Source: Molanna angustata
Taxonomy: Eukaryota > Arthropoda > Insecta > Trichoptera > Molannidae
NCBI GenBank assembly: GCA_963576475.1
Contig: OY754982.1
Span: 5,098,201 to 5,162,200, forward strand
Length of the DNA: 64,000 bases
Direction: 5' to 3'
Shown: one piece after another, positions 33,255 through 43,985 of the stretch
Layout of the letters: the number at the start of each line of letters is the position of its first letter
Position numbering within the stretch: the first letter of the stretch is position 1
Position numbers and translations under genes: made by a program
Notes under the pieces: generated by a model
What the model was told of the DNA's origin: nothing
The model's database searches: none
Seen by the model: the letters and a program-made list of their open reading frames with translations, nothing else

Positions 33255-33573
33255 TCCGGTTTAACCACGAGCTAGAAATAATGTATGGCGAACCAAACGT
33301 TGTCCAATACATCAAAATACAACGTCTACGTTGGCTCGGACACGTTTGTAGAATGGAGGATAACCGGGTCCCAAAGAAAGTATTGGACACCTGTCCTGAA
33401 GGAAGAAGAAGCAGAGGGAGACCTTGGATGAGATGGCTGGACGACATCGAGGGCAATATAAGAGCGATCGGACAGACAAACTGGAGGAGACTTGCTGTCG
33501 ACAGGGCGGGATGGAGGCAGTTTCTTGAGGAGGCCAAGGCTCGCACCGGGCTGTAGCGCCATTGCTGATGATG
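33255..33573 (+). mobile_element. 5-prime-truncated LINE with exact 14-bp target duplication
   Basis: The frame is open from the truncation point: IRFNHELEIMYGEPNVVQYI, RLRWLGHVCRMEDNRVPKKV, RSRGRPWMRWLDDIEGNIRA, NWRRLAVDRAGWRQFLEEAK and ARTGL then a stop at 33554-33556. A 17-bp 3-prime UTR rich in GATGAT follows. ATATAAATAAAGTA occurs at 33241-33254 and again at 33574-33587, a perfect target duplication, so both insertion ends are known. The protein is the ORF2 C-terminus of a non-LTR retrotransposon; a second copy is at 7322-7530. Perfect flanks and an intact frame suggest a recent insertion. Confidence 0.9.
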
Positions 33574-33587
33574 ATATAAATAAAGTA

Positions 33588-33899
33588 GACCTCGTATTAT
33601 TATGCATAAGCAATAGGATCATGCTGAAAATCAGCTACAGGGGGGCTTGTCTTCCTGCAACATATGTAGCTGAGCATGGTCCTGTTGAGTCAGAAAAGTT
33701 ATTTTTCTTTTCATTTGTTGATATATTATGTCTATGTATTTGAATGTAAACTTCTTTTCGTCTCAATAAATGTTTATTTATTTATTTATTAATTTATTTA
33801 AAGTCAACGTATGTGGATCTTATTATGAGATCACAAACGTATTTTTTTAATAGCACAGTGGTTCTAAATATTTCATATCTCTATAAGTCACCATATTAT
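33588..33899. other. Tail-like AT-rich DNA
   Basis: CAATAAATGTTTATTTATTT near 33764 looks like the 3-prime end of an older element into which the 33255 LINE may have inserted. No coding part found. Confidence 0.35.
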
Positions 33900-33934
33900 G
33901 GCATGAAAAGCAACTTAAAGTTGCTTTTCATGCC
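33900..33934. repeat. Perfect 17-bp hairpin
   Basis: GGCATGAAAAGCAACTT, a single A, then AAGTTGCTTTTCATGCC. No poly-T tract or promoter context identifies a role. Confidence 0.9.
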
Positions 33935-34093
33935 TTGTTTTATATAAAAAAGCTGATTACGGTTCTCGTCTTCAGGAAAATATTACATTTATAAACTGTT
34001 AATATAATTCACTTTATTTCCTACAATAATTCTTCCATTGATCTCTTTTTCATGTCTTCCATATTGTTGAAACATACATTTTATGTACCTACC

Positions 34094-34302
34094 GTACCTG
34101 CCCGTTCCCACTTGTCGTGTGTCGGGCGCGATAAAATGGCGTGTGATCTAGTGGCATTAAATTTAAAATGTAGCTGTTCATACTTAGTATACTTACACGT
34201 GTGTTACGAGTGTGAACAGCTCCATTTAAAATGTATTACCACTAGATCACACGACATTTTATCGTGCCCGACAAACGACAAGTGCATGGGAACGGACAGT
34301 AC
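34094..34302. mobile_element. ~209-bp inverted-repeat element
   Basis: The left arm GTACCTGCCCGTTCCCACTT, GTCGGGCGCGATAAAATG and GTGTGATCTAGTGG pairs with the right arm CCACTAGATCACACG, CATTTTATCGTGCCCGAC and AAGTGCATGGGAACGGACAG. Inner arms AAATGTAGCTGTTCA and TGAACAGCTCCATTT also match. It is a foldback MITE with no coding capacity. Flanks include TACCTACC / TACCTATA but no certain target duplication. Confidence 0.8.
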
Positions 34303-34439
34303 CTATACATATTCATGAACTTACTCTAACCATCACTTTTAACCATCACGCATGTTCTTTTACTCTCACTCTTTTCCAGGACCGTTACAAAATAAAAACA
34401 TTACAATCATCATTGATTCTTAATTAACTCATATCGATA

Positions 34440-35370
34440 GTTTTTATTTATTAATTTGTAACTTTTCGTACGCATAATTTGCACACATACATACATACAT
34501 ACCATCACGCCATGTCCCTTGCGGGGTAGGCAGAGAGAACCGAACGCCACATTTTTCTATCCTGGCACGCATTTCTCGCCTCGTCCACATTCATGCATCG
34601 TCTCATACATGTTCGTCTGTTGCTCACACTTCTAACATTTCCGTTTTCAGAATATTCACATGGTCGTGCCATCCCTTTCTTGGGCGTCCCCGACCTCTCA
34701 TTCCATTCCTTTTCCCTCTGTATATTTTCTTCGTCAGGCGCTCCTCATTCATTCTCCCCATGTGACCAAACCATCTTAATGTGTTCACCTTCATTCTAGT
34801 AATGACATCTTTCTTCAACTTACATTCTTTCCTTATGTCCTCATTTCTTACCCTGTCATTCATCGTTCTATTGCAAATTATTCTTAACGATCTCATTTCA
34901 ACTGCATTTATTCTGCTTTCATGCGTCTTCTGCCATGTCCAGGTTTCACTTGCATACGTCAAGGTTGGCACAACGATGGCGTTATGAATGGCAACTTTGG
35001 CATCCTTTGATATGTTGCGGTCATTCATAATTGGTCTAAGTGCTCCATTCACTCTGTTTCCTGCCATAACTCCTCATAATTTGCACACTGTCAGGCTTAT
35101 TGCCGAACGTGAATTTTTTCCAACCAACCATATGTAATGTTAAATATACAATACAGTGTGAACTATGGTAAATAATCACATGACGAAAATAAAAAAAATG
35201 AAGATACAGATGACAAGATATAATATAAAAACATTTCATAGCAATGAAATAAAAAAAAGAAAAAGAAGAAAGACTATGATAAAAATTAAAAAAACACACG
35301 ATAAAAAATAGATCGGGAAAGGACGACGAGAGGAAAAAGGGATCAGGTATTTAGGGATCAGATATTCCTT
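34440..35370 (-). repeat. LINE 3-prime UTR relic, inverted, split by a younger LINE
   Basis: Left part (34440-34486): TTATTTATTAATTTGTAACT and CATAATTTGCACAC. Right part (35075-35370): CAGGCTTATTGCCGAACGTG, CCAACCAACCATATG, and a purine block GATCGGGAAAGGACGACGAG also in the 15046-15400 copy. The break is an insertion with a 14-bp target duplication (see next entry). Confidence 0.65.
34487..35074 (-). mobile_element. LRWFGH-family LINE with 14-bp target duplication and (ATAC)n tail
   Basis: The minus strand encodes NRVNGALRPIMNDRNISKDA, VVPTLTYASETWTWQKTHES, NAVEMRSLRIICNRTMNDRV, MKVNTLRWFGHMGRMNEERL and RGRGRPRKGWHDHVNILK, then a frameshift near EMLEV and the end NRRTCMRRCMNVDEARNACQ, DRKMWRSVLSAYPARDMA and a stop. 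The tail is (ATAC)n at 34487-34503 on the + strand. CATAATTTGCACAC is duplicated exactly at 34473-34486 and 35075-35088. The reverse transcriptase is truncated. Copies at 19945 and 62436 are more decayed. Confidence 0.9.
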
Positions 35371-36080
35371 CTTTATTTTTTATTTTTGAAAATACAAAGT
35401 GAGTTAAAATACGCTACTTCGAAAATCTTGCTTAATTGACTTCAAACGAAGAGCTGAAAATTTCAGTATCAACTATAAATTGAAATAGTGTAATAGATAC
35501 GTTCAACTATTTGCATTTAGCATTTAAAAAATATTTACTGCATTATCAAGTCATGAAGAGAAATCGTCTCAATATCAAAGTTTGGTGGACCAAAGACACC
35601 ATACTACGCGAGCGACAACGCGAGCGCAGTAGAGTAATGACAGATGCGCAGCCACGAACGAGGTGATGTGCGAAAACCGTCGCCAGAGTCCACGCAAGGG
35701 ATCTCCTCCATTCGTTCTTCTTACCAGCCCAATACAAGACGTATACCGCGTTAAATCTCCGACATACTTCGGTATCACACTTCGATAAAATATATTAGAA
35801 AATAACTATTTGTTAAGACAACCGATGTAATATTTATTTACGAATAAACAGACAACAGCTGTAAGTACCAAGCATACTTCTTTTATTTTGATATACTTAT
35901 CACCCAGTCATTCTATTTTGTTGGTGGATTGAGATTTTATGAACACGCCTTCAGCGCGAAATGAGAGTTAGATCATTTACAACATTCAATAATTAGAAAT
36001 AAAATAAAAACCAAACCCCCAACAAAAGTATATTGACAATTTAATGTATTTTAAATTTATCGAAACTATCAAACAGAAGA
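35371..36080. other. No recognised features; GC-richer 35575-35790
   Basis: Around 35600-35700 the DNA is CpG-rich (ACTACGCGAGCGACAACGCG) and open on the minus strand for about 65 codons in two frames. No motif is recognised; nature unknown. Confidence 0.3.
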
Positions 36081-36081
36081 A

Positions 36082-36640
36082 TGATTTGTGATTTAATTTG
36101 TTTATTTAAAATAATCAACGGTATATTGGACACCCCTGACCTAGTTGAAATGATAAAATTCCGAGTACCTACAAGGTTTGCTTCACGTCAAAATGCACCT
36201 TTTCATATAGAATCTTCGAAATAACTTTATTATTAACTCACCAATACATAGATTGCACCGCCTTGGAAACCAATATAGTGCTGTTGATATATTTAATGTA
36301 CATACTATAGATGGTTTCAAAAGGATGCTTAGCGCATATTATATTTTTTGATTTTTACTTTGCTTAGTTTATTTTTGTTGTTTAAATTGAATATGTAATA
36401 CTGTTTATTTATTTTGTTTTCCTTCTTCTTTTATGTCTAGTTTTTTTATCATTTACCTCTATTTTCTTTTATTATGTTGTATTATGTTGTTTTATATTGT
36501 CCTTCTTTTAACTACTTACGTTTTTTTTTATTATGTACCTATATTATTGATGTATTTACACTTATTGTTGTTTTGTTGTGCCTACATTGTTGTATTTATC
36601 TTGTATTTTTTTGTAAATGCCCTATTAAAATAAAAAATAA
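36082..36640 (+). pseudogene. Decayed LINE ORF2 end and 3-prime UTR
   Basis: The + strand reads DLICLFKIINGILDTPDLVE, MIKFRVPTRFASRQNAPFHI, then in shifted frames HRLHRLGNQYSAVDIFNVHT and DGFKRML. It follows the same plan as the IINNxIDxPxLLxxIxFNxP region of the SLENRRT fragments and is probably a related Jockey/CR1-group element. A T-rich UTR follows, ending near ATTAAAATAAAAAATAAAAT. Confidence 0.5.
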
Positions 36641-38510
36641 AATTGTCTCGAGGGTTCTTTAGGTTCTGTAGACCCAATGTATACATATTATTAATATTAA
36701 TGCAAATATAGAAGACAATTAAAAAAGAAAATAAAACGGAACAAGGTACTCTTTTAGAACTAAAACTGTAATTAAATACTAATAAAAATATTGCAGCTGG
36801 TTTACATTTCTTTGTGAGAGTTAATTATACTTTCTACTCCAGGGTGGAATGCCTTAAAAATAAATTAATTCTTTGTTGACACAATTTATTTACCTACACA
36901 TATGTATTAGGCAAAGGTACGGGAGGTCGAAGCATGTCGAAATATAATTCTGGGAGTGTATGTATGTATGTATAATATAATTAGCTGGGTTGGAATTGAA
37001 TGGAAAAATAATGTTTCTTAATTCCCTTATCTTAATTAAATACACTCTTCGGGAATGTACAAAATAATTATATTGAACATCAAAATATGCATACCAAACA
37101 TACCGTTTGTTGGAGTGTTAAGTTTGATTCTAGGACTGCTAACCGGTGAATTAAAAAAAAAATACAAATTTATAAAATAAAAATATTATTTATTTATTTC
37201 ATTTCATACGCCCCAAATGGGCTTTTAATTATAATATTAATACATAGATTTATGAAACACAAAGTAAAATACATACATACAAAAGTACAGTAAAAATATT
37301 ACACGAAAAATAAATTAATAAAAAATTCTGAATTCATCAGATAATGAATTTAAAATGCACAAAAATTATAAGATACAAAATAAAGAAAAAATGAAGAACC
37401 CAGAATTATTTGACCTTAAGAGGTCACTCTTAATATTCGTATATTGAACAGCAAAAGATATCAATAGATCCAAACTCATTACCAAGTCTAATTAATCTCT
37501 GGATAGGTGAGTGAATATTATAATTAATACTAAATTTCATATTATAAAATAGTTAAAAAAATAAATATCACCTCTCTATGCCAATTTCATTTTAGACAAA
37601 GCGCGATGGTATGGTGTATAGGTATATTATATTAATACGCATAATTTAAAAATATAAAAAGTCTAAAAATCGAAAGTGAAAATTAAAACGTATAACGTTT
37701 CTATATAAAGTAATATATACCATTGCCAAATACGTATAGCAAAAACAGCTATCAATTTTAATATTTAAAATCTAACTGTTTAATAAATTTAGATAAAATA
37801 TCATAGGTACATGATAAAAATACATCGATCAATGCTGCATTCCTCAGATAATAATGAATATGAAATGCACAAGAAATAATATGAATAGTTCGAGTATGAA
37901 CACATTTCGAGGAACTGTCCTATTATGAAATGTTGTTTCCTATAGCACAAACAATGACAACGGAATTTACAAATTCGCATCATGTCTAGCTGGAATTACT
38001 CCCACTTCTTTATAGCTTTTTGGCTTTTGTGTTATTTGACTATTTTAAATTCATACTGTGTCCTGTACTCCCATTGTGGAATAGTGATAAGTTTCATAGC
38101 GTTGTTATTCTTGTTTCCTAATACTGAAATCGTGCTGAAATAAAATAGTCACATATAAAAAATTAATCTTTGGCGTTATTTTTAGCACACATATTTAATT
38201 CTGTTACAAGACGTAGAACAACATCAGATATAGTTTCCCGTGATTTATATAAAGTAAAAATACATGATCAACATCCGATGTTACTTTCACACAACCTTAT
38301 ATCCGATAGACTACAAAGTGTGTCATACATTATATTTTGCACTTTCAATAATTCTAGTTAATCTGGCTTATATTTTTACACTACCCAAGATCGATAGGCT
38401 TTCTCTCATGCAATCATCAACGTCAGGGAAACCTGACACAAAAGAATCAAGAGTAAATTATTATAACTGATTAAAATTGCAATATATTACTTAATTTGAT
38501 TAAATGTTAT
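36641..38510. other. No recognised genes
   Basis: 37190-37300 (TTATTTATTTCATTTCATAC, CCCCAAATGGGC) looks like another LINE-type tail in minus orientation but no coding part was found. The remainder is anonymous AT-rich DNA. Confidence 0.35.
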
Positions 38511-38840
38511 TAGAGCCATGTTAGGATTAAGTCTGAGAGACAGGGTGCGAAACGACACCATCAGGGAAAGAACAAAGATGTCGTCCACTGCATTCTTACC
38601 CTGAAGTGGAGATGGGCGGGCCACGTGGCTAGATACCGATGGCCAAGGACAGTGTTGGTTTGGAGACCGAGAACGACAGTCAGAGGTGTTGGAAGACCGC
38701 CAATGAGATGGAAAGATGACATCAGCCGTTATGCTCGTGCCAATTGGTTGCTCAGAGCACATGATAGAGTGGCGTGGAAGGAGATGGAGGAGGCCTTCGT
38801 CCAGGAGTGGACGGGATTGGGCTGAGAAGAAGAATAAGAA
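38511..38840 (+). pseudogene. RTE-type LINE ORF2 C-terminus
   Basis: MLGLSLRDRVRNDTIRERTK, a frameshift, then LKWRWAGHVARYRWPRTVLV, TTVRGVGRPPMRWKDDISRY and WKEMEEAFVQEWTGLG with a stop at 38823-38825, followed by a (GAA)n-like tail. It aligns with the RTE copy at 12168-13143 (MLGISLRDKI, LKWQWAGHVA, GVGRPQKRWADDI). It is a 5-prime-truncated fragment with one frameshift. Confidence 0.8.
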
Positions 38841-40284
38841 GAAAGCAATGGTTATCTTTTAATATTATAATGAAGGCTGGACACAGAAAATCAATAGTAT
38901 CAATATCCGCGACAAAGTCCAAATATTGTTTCTCTTGGCTAGAAATACTGTCTTGTTCAAGGAAAAATAATCAACTGCAATACAATAAAAAGAAAAATAT
39001 TAAATACAAAAATAATTGAAGAAATGTGCAGTTGTAAGCCCCTTTGCTACACAAAATATATGAAAATGTCAAGCACGAAGATTACCACTTAGAGTCACCT
39101 CAATTAGTGCCAAAACATCAATGGACTTCCATTGATTTCAGATAATCATTTGAAAGGTTTTAGAAAAGTGGCCATGATCTAAAAATGGTAAACCACTAGG
39201 TAATTTTTGTTATATACATTTTAGATAGATCTTATTTTATAACACAGCAAACTTACAATATAACAAGTCATTCTATTCATTCGCTTCCAATAATATGTCT
39301 GACGATGCGTGCGTGAAGAATCGCAATACGTCCAGAAAGAATTTATCTACGACTGGCCATTCTTAGGTTTCCTTCCCTGGGGCATCTTATAGTGGAATGT
39401 AATAATCGTATTAAAAAGCAATTCAGCCTCATTCGCTCGTGCGAATATAGCTCAGTTAGCTTGAATAGCTTCTCCATCACCGTATTTATATTTGCTTTCT
39501 AAAGGTGGGCGGGATATAACTGAAACTGACTGTTGTGGGTGGATGAATCTCAACATAACACACCAAGTCCCGGTCCCGATGATATTATTGTTTCAGAGTT
39601 TTTAAACACTTAGATGGAATTGACAGTCATCGGATATGTTTGATAAGCACAACATTCATTAACCTTACGTCGTTCTTTTATTTGAGAACCAATTACTTTA
39701 TTTTCCATGTTTTGGCCTTTCCATTCCAATGTATTGCACAACAACAGCAGGTCTCTTCCCGTAATCGCAATATATTATACAGTCTCTTCCGATGCAAGAT
39801 ACAGATTATTTTTTGAATTTTGTGACATCTACACGGAGTCTATTCAGTGCCCTCCATTTGCGGTAGGGTTTTTATGACTAAAATTCGTATATCAGTGATA
39901 TTCTCTGAATTTGTGAAAAATCTTTAAAGAATTTGATTTATGACACATCTATTTTGCTTTACCACTAGTCAGTTAACCACATCACTTTGCATTAACCACT
40001 GATTCAAACCAACTGCGCCAGAGTTGTCACCTGTTCTGACGAAAAGGTGATTTACTTCTAAGATGGTCATATCAATTCATCCCTCGTGGTTTAAAACAAT
40101 TTGAATTATAATAAATAAAATAATAACAAAATAAAAGATCTCGATAATAGTATTTGCAAATACGCTTTGCAAAATCTTAAGAGAATGGAGTCCAAATAGC
40201 GTTTTTTTCAATGATATTAGCGATGCTCAAGGAAACTACACTTTTATATAAGAAAAGAAATTTATATCATGGATTTTTACACAA
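38841..40284. other. No recognised features
   Basis: Nothing supportable was seen. Confidence 0.4.
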
Positions 40285-40350
40285 GTAAGCTCAGCGCTCT
40301 TGTTAATGATCCTGAATCAACAAACGGCGCATTATAAATCCCAAGTATTG
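40285..40350 (+). repeat. CR1-type 3-prime end scrap
   Basis: CTCAGCGCTCTTGTTAATGA, TCCTGAATCAACAAACGGCG and TTGTTATTCATT align with 27145-27210. Confidence 0.6.
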
Positions 40351-40479
40351 TTATTCATTTAGTCAAAGTGTGTAGGTGTAATGTAATGGTTAGCTGTTCC
40401 CAAGTACAATAATAAGATGGTGGAGGCGTGCCTTGTTATGGTAATAAGAAGCACATGGTTATCCGGTGCATCCAGAGAA

Positions 40480-40515
40480 ATCTTATCCATATTTCAAATG
40501 AAATATGGATAAGAT
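40480..40515. repeat. Perfect 17-bp hairpin
   Basis: ATCTTATCCATATTTCA, AA, then TGAAATATGGATAAGAT. No role is evident. Confidence 0.9.
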
Positions 40516-40929
40516 GTAACGGATCCTATGTGAGCGGGGGTAGAAGATAATTGTGTTGTATCTCCGTAATGCTCCATTGTAAGTGATTGTTTACTATTAG
40601 ATAACACAGATGCTGCTAAACACGACGATGCCTTTAATATACAACAGCAAAAATAATTTATACGTGTGGCACAATAAGCTACTTGGGTTAGAGAAGAGTC
40701 TTATTTGGAAATATACATTATTATTCACAATTTCTTGTGGGTACCTACTAAAATAATGTAGGTATATCAAACTATATTTTATTTATTTGTTGTCTTTTTA
40801 TTCGTTAGAATGCATACTTGCACACTTGCTGACCATTGTTACAGACGAGAAAATGTAACTTCGAGATATTTTTAGGGGTTTGTCAACGCTCGAGATGATT
40901 GTAGACATATAATCATTCATACGATTTCT
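40516..40929. other. No recognised features
   Basis: Nothing supportable was seen. Confidence 0.35.
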
Positions 40930-41075
40930 TCCAACCAACAAGGTATTCAAAAAGGCTGCCAACACAAAAAAAGTGGAGCTGGGCAGAGCGCCTGAACCAC
41001 ATACTCCGGATGGACGAAAAGTTTCGGAAAAACTTGGGCAAAGTGGTCCGAAGACATGAGTGGATAGGATAGGGA
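40930..41075 (+). pseudogene. RTE-type LINE fragment
   Basis: AAGGCTGCCAACACAAAAAA, then GTGGAGCTGGGCAGAGCGCC and a frame reading WSWAERLNHILRMDEKFRKN. It aligns with 43110-43200 (AAGGTTGCCAAGCAGAAGTG, GAGCTGGGCAGGACATGTCG, WSWAGHVART). The C-terminal GRPRxRW part is lost. Confidence 0.6.
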
Positions 41076-41880
41076 GGTGTGGAGGTTTCGAAGAGAGATC
41101 TATGTTTGTCCATTACTAGATGAGACATTATTTATAATTGAACCAGATTTTGAGTAAGATAACGAAGTGTTTACTTCTACGCTACAGCAAACAGTAACAA
41201 AAATAAGCCATGTATTGAAATGGTAATGAAAATTGTTATAGACTTAGAGATTTTTCAATGAAAACTGATAGATTCCAATGTATTTTGAATAATTCAAAGT
41301 TAAGATAATTGTTTTATTCTTAAACAACTGTATTTATTAATAGACATAAATATTTAAGGCCAGCAATAAATTATCTACACTTTAAATATTAATATTTAAT
41401 GAGTTTTTTTATATTTAAAGTAGAGAACAAAAAAAGGATCAATTCAATTTTAATAAGGTAAAACTTTTGTAAATAAATACCGGTTTAAAAGTTTCTAGTG
41501 TTATTTTAACATAACATCTTATACAGATAGCTTTATAATTAAAATTTTGAGATTTTAATTAAAGAAAAGATCTAGCAAAAATAATAAATTAAAACAATCG
41601 TCTTATTGTTAAACATCAGGCCCTCGAATAACGCGAAAGAATCTCATAAAATCGTAAAAAAGAAGGAATCACAAATCCCAGACATAAACTGCGAAAAAAC
41701 AATAGATTTCGCAAATAACAAAAGTTTTTATAAAGTGGTCCTGAAAAATAAAATTGATATAAATTTTGAAAATTAAGATAAGTATCGGCCGACCTGAGCA
41801 AGATGCCTTTGCCTCAAAAACAAATATTATTATAATGATATCAAATATTGTTATTTGATACAAAGTAAATTAATATCGAC
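41076..41880. other. No recognised features
   Basis: Nothing supportable was seen. Confidence 0.4.
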
Positions 41881-42045
41881 AACAAGACGAAGAAGCGTCG
41901 GCAGACCTCAGGCAAGGTGGTCTGATGAAATCAAGAAATGTGACGGAGGGAGATGGATGCAGTGTCCCCAAGACAGGGAGTTGTGGAGGATCAAGGGGGA
42001 GGCCTATGTCCAAGAATGGAAAAGAACAGGCTAAAAAAGAAGAAA
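41881..42045 (+). pseudogene. RTE-type LINE ORF2 C-terminus, very short
   Basis: The + strand reads TRRRSVGRPQARWSDEIKKC, then WMQCPQDRELWRIKGEAYVQ and EWKRTG with a stop. VGRPQxRWxDEI then DRxxWxxxxEAYVQEW is the RTE C-terminal pattern seen at 12192-12300 and 38700-38825. Confidence 0.75.
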
Positions 42046-42542
42046 TCGCGCGCTAACCGCTAACCGCTCTTGTAAGCTTGTATGGTCAAATTAAGAATAG
42101 TTTTCTAATTTGTATACCTATACCAGAAAAATATATTAGGTACATATTTTAAGTCTTTTATTTTGTTTTTTAATAAAGTGTAAATTCATCATTAGAAATT
42201 AAAATATCTATATATGTGGTAAATTCAAAACAAACCATTAACATGCAAATTTGACAAGCGCACATAGTTTATTAGGTTATTGTTAAGCAACTAAACAAAT
42301 AAAAGCTACTCTTAACAATGTTTTTAATAATAGGTAGGTACAATATTTTTTATGTGTTGTTTAGTTTTGATAAGATGAAATAATGTAATTATGTACCTGA
42401 AAGCAGAAATAATGTCGAAATGTTCCTACAAAAAAAATCACCTGTAGATTTTTACCACCGTATAGTCGAGATATTTAGCTTTCAAAGACAACGACTGCTC
42501 CTAATATAACACAGGGACTATCCCTAGTATATTAGAGAAAGA
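42046..42542. other. No recognised features
   Basis: Nothing supportable was seen. Confidence 0.35.
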
Positions 42543-42785
42543 AGACACAAACTGACAACAAAGCCTAAGAATGTCGATGGTATGGATGTGAACACATGTA
42601 CGTGTACCCTTCCATTCTCTGTTTTAAATGCTTTATTTATTGTGCCTTTATCGTTGTTGTCAAGGACACTAACTGACAACAAAGCGTTAGTGTCGATGGT
42701 ATGGATGTGTACTATGTACGTGTACCCTTCCATTCTCTGTTTTAAATGCTATATTTGTTGGGCCTTTGTCGTCGTTGTCAAAGCA
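42543..42785. repeat. Two-copy tandem duplication, period 121 bp
   Basis: ACTGACAACAAAGC (42551 and 42672), GTCGATGGTATGGATGTG, GTACGTGTACCCTTCCATTC and TCTGTTTTAAATGCT occur twice in order. The copies differ by a few substitutions and indels. Confidence 0.9.
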
Positions 42786-43109
42786 TTTCTGTAAAATCAT
42801 GTTTATTATAAATAAAATAAAAAGCAAAATGTCAAACATCTGATATTGTCGTTATGTGACCAAAATATTTAAGAATCCTCTTTTAAAACTAGGTTCATAG
42901 TTTTTTTTTATCATCAGTTGGTCAAGATTAAATTATTAGTCCACATGTATAGCACCACATGGTGTTACACATTTTAGAAACAAATATTTTTTCCATGGCT
43001 CTTTGTGTTACAGCTAAATTATGTAGCATTTTGTTTGTTGAGAATGAATTTGAGAATACTGGGTATTTTTTTAGAAAAACCAATTTGTGGATAAGAGAGA
43101 AAACCAAAA
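42786..43109. other. No recognised features
   Basis: Nothing supportable was seen. Confidence 0.35.
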
Positions 43110-43335
43110 TAAACGACGTTGTCTAAAAGGTTGCCAAGCAGAAGTGGAGCTGGGCAGGACATGTCGCCCGAACCACAGACTCCAGATGAACTAAGAGAGT
43201 GCTGGAACGGCGACCTAGAACGGGCGAAAGATGTGTTGAAATGCCTCAAACTAGGGTGTTTGATGATATAAGAAGAGTGGCTCAGGGGGAGGCCTATGTC
43301 CATTACTGGACAAATCTTTATCTCAGAAGAGCTGC
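43110..43335 (+). pseudogene. RTE-type LINE ORF2 C-terminus
   Basis: VAKQKWSWAGHVARTTDSR, a stop, then RVLERRPRTGERCVEMPQTR, FDDIRRVAQGEAYVHYW. The KWxWAGHVAR and EAYVxxW landmarks place it in the RTE-type family; the GVGRPxxRW stretch is altered. It directly abuts the next LINE fragment. Confidence 0.65.
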
Positions 43336-43344
43336 GAATTTCTG

Positions 43345-43980
43345 CGAAGAGAAACCCCAATGCAAGTGTCTTTCAACGAAAGCACCCTACCTAACACCAG
43401 CTCTATCGACCTGCTTGGATTACACTACAGGGGCTCCATCGAAGCTAAGGTGAAACTCGCCTCCAAAAAATTGAGCGTGCTATATAGAGCGCGTAGATAT
43501 TTTACTAAGACCCAGATCTGTATACTCTACAAAGCGCAAATACGTCCAATTATTGAATATGGTAGTCACCTCTGGAGTGGCGCCCCCCAATACCTACTGA
43601 ATACCCTCGACGCTGTCCAAAGGCATTATCCATCACTGACTGATGGATTGCAATCACTAGAACACATACGCAAAGTCGGTATTTTAAGTTTATTCTATAG
43701 ATACTACCACGGGAATTGCTCAGAAGAACTTGCATCTTTGGTTCCTCCTCCACCCACTCGCAACAGAGTCACTCGCTTTACTCAATCGCAGCACCCATTC
43801 AAGTGGACCTTCAACATATACGAACAAGTCGCTTCTCGAACTCCTTTATTGATACAGCAGCCCGACTGTGTAACGATCTTCCGAATTCTGTGTTTCCACC
43901 TTCGTACAACCCGGGTCTTTTTAAAATCCGAATTAATAAACACTTTTCTAGATTGCAAGCCCCTCCCAACGCTACGTAGT
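43345..43980 (+). pseudogene. Jockey/CR1-group LINE ORF2 C-terminus
   Basis: The + strand reads STLPNTSSIDLLGLHYRGSI, KLASKKLSVLYRARRYF, ILYKAQIRPIIEYGSHLWSG, APQYLLNTLDAVQR and IRKVGILSLFYRYYHGNCSE, ELASLVPPPPTRNRVTRFTQ. A frameshift near 43770 moves the reading to the frame giving SRFSNSFIDTAARLCNDLPN, SVFPPSYNPGLFKIRINKHF with a stop at 43977-43979. YKAQxRPxxEYxSHLWxGAPQY is a strong landmark for this LINE group. Only the region after the RT catalytic core is present. Confidence 0.85.
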
Positions 43981-43985
43981 GGGCT

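Noticed and set aside
32926..33268. Minus-strand frames rich in Tyr, Thr, His, Ile
   Set aside because: They translate the degenerate GTAT microsatellite.
36433..36662. Hydrophobic frames resembling membrane proteins
   Set aside because: T-rich DNA in a LINE 3-prime UTR gives Phe/Leu/Tyr runs; no start context or conservation.
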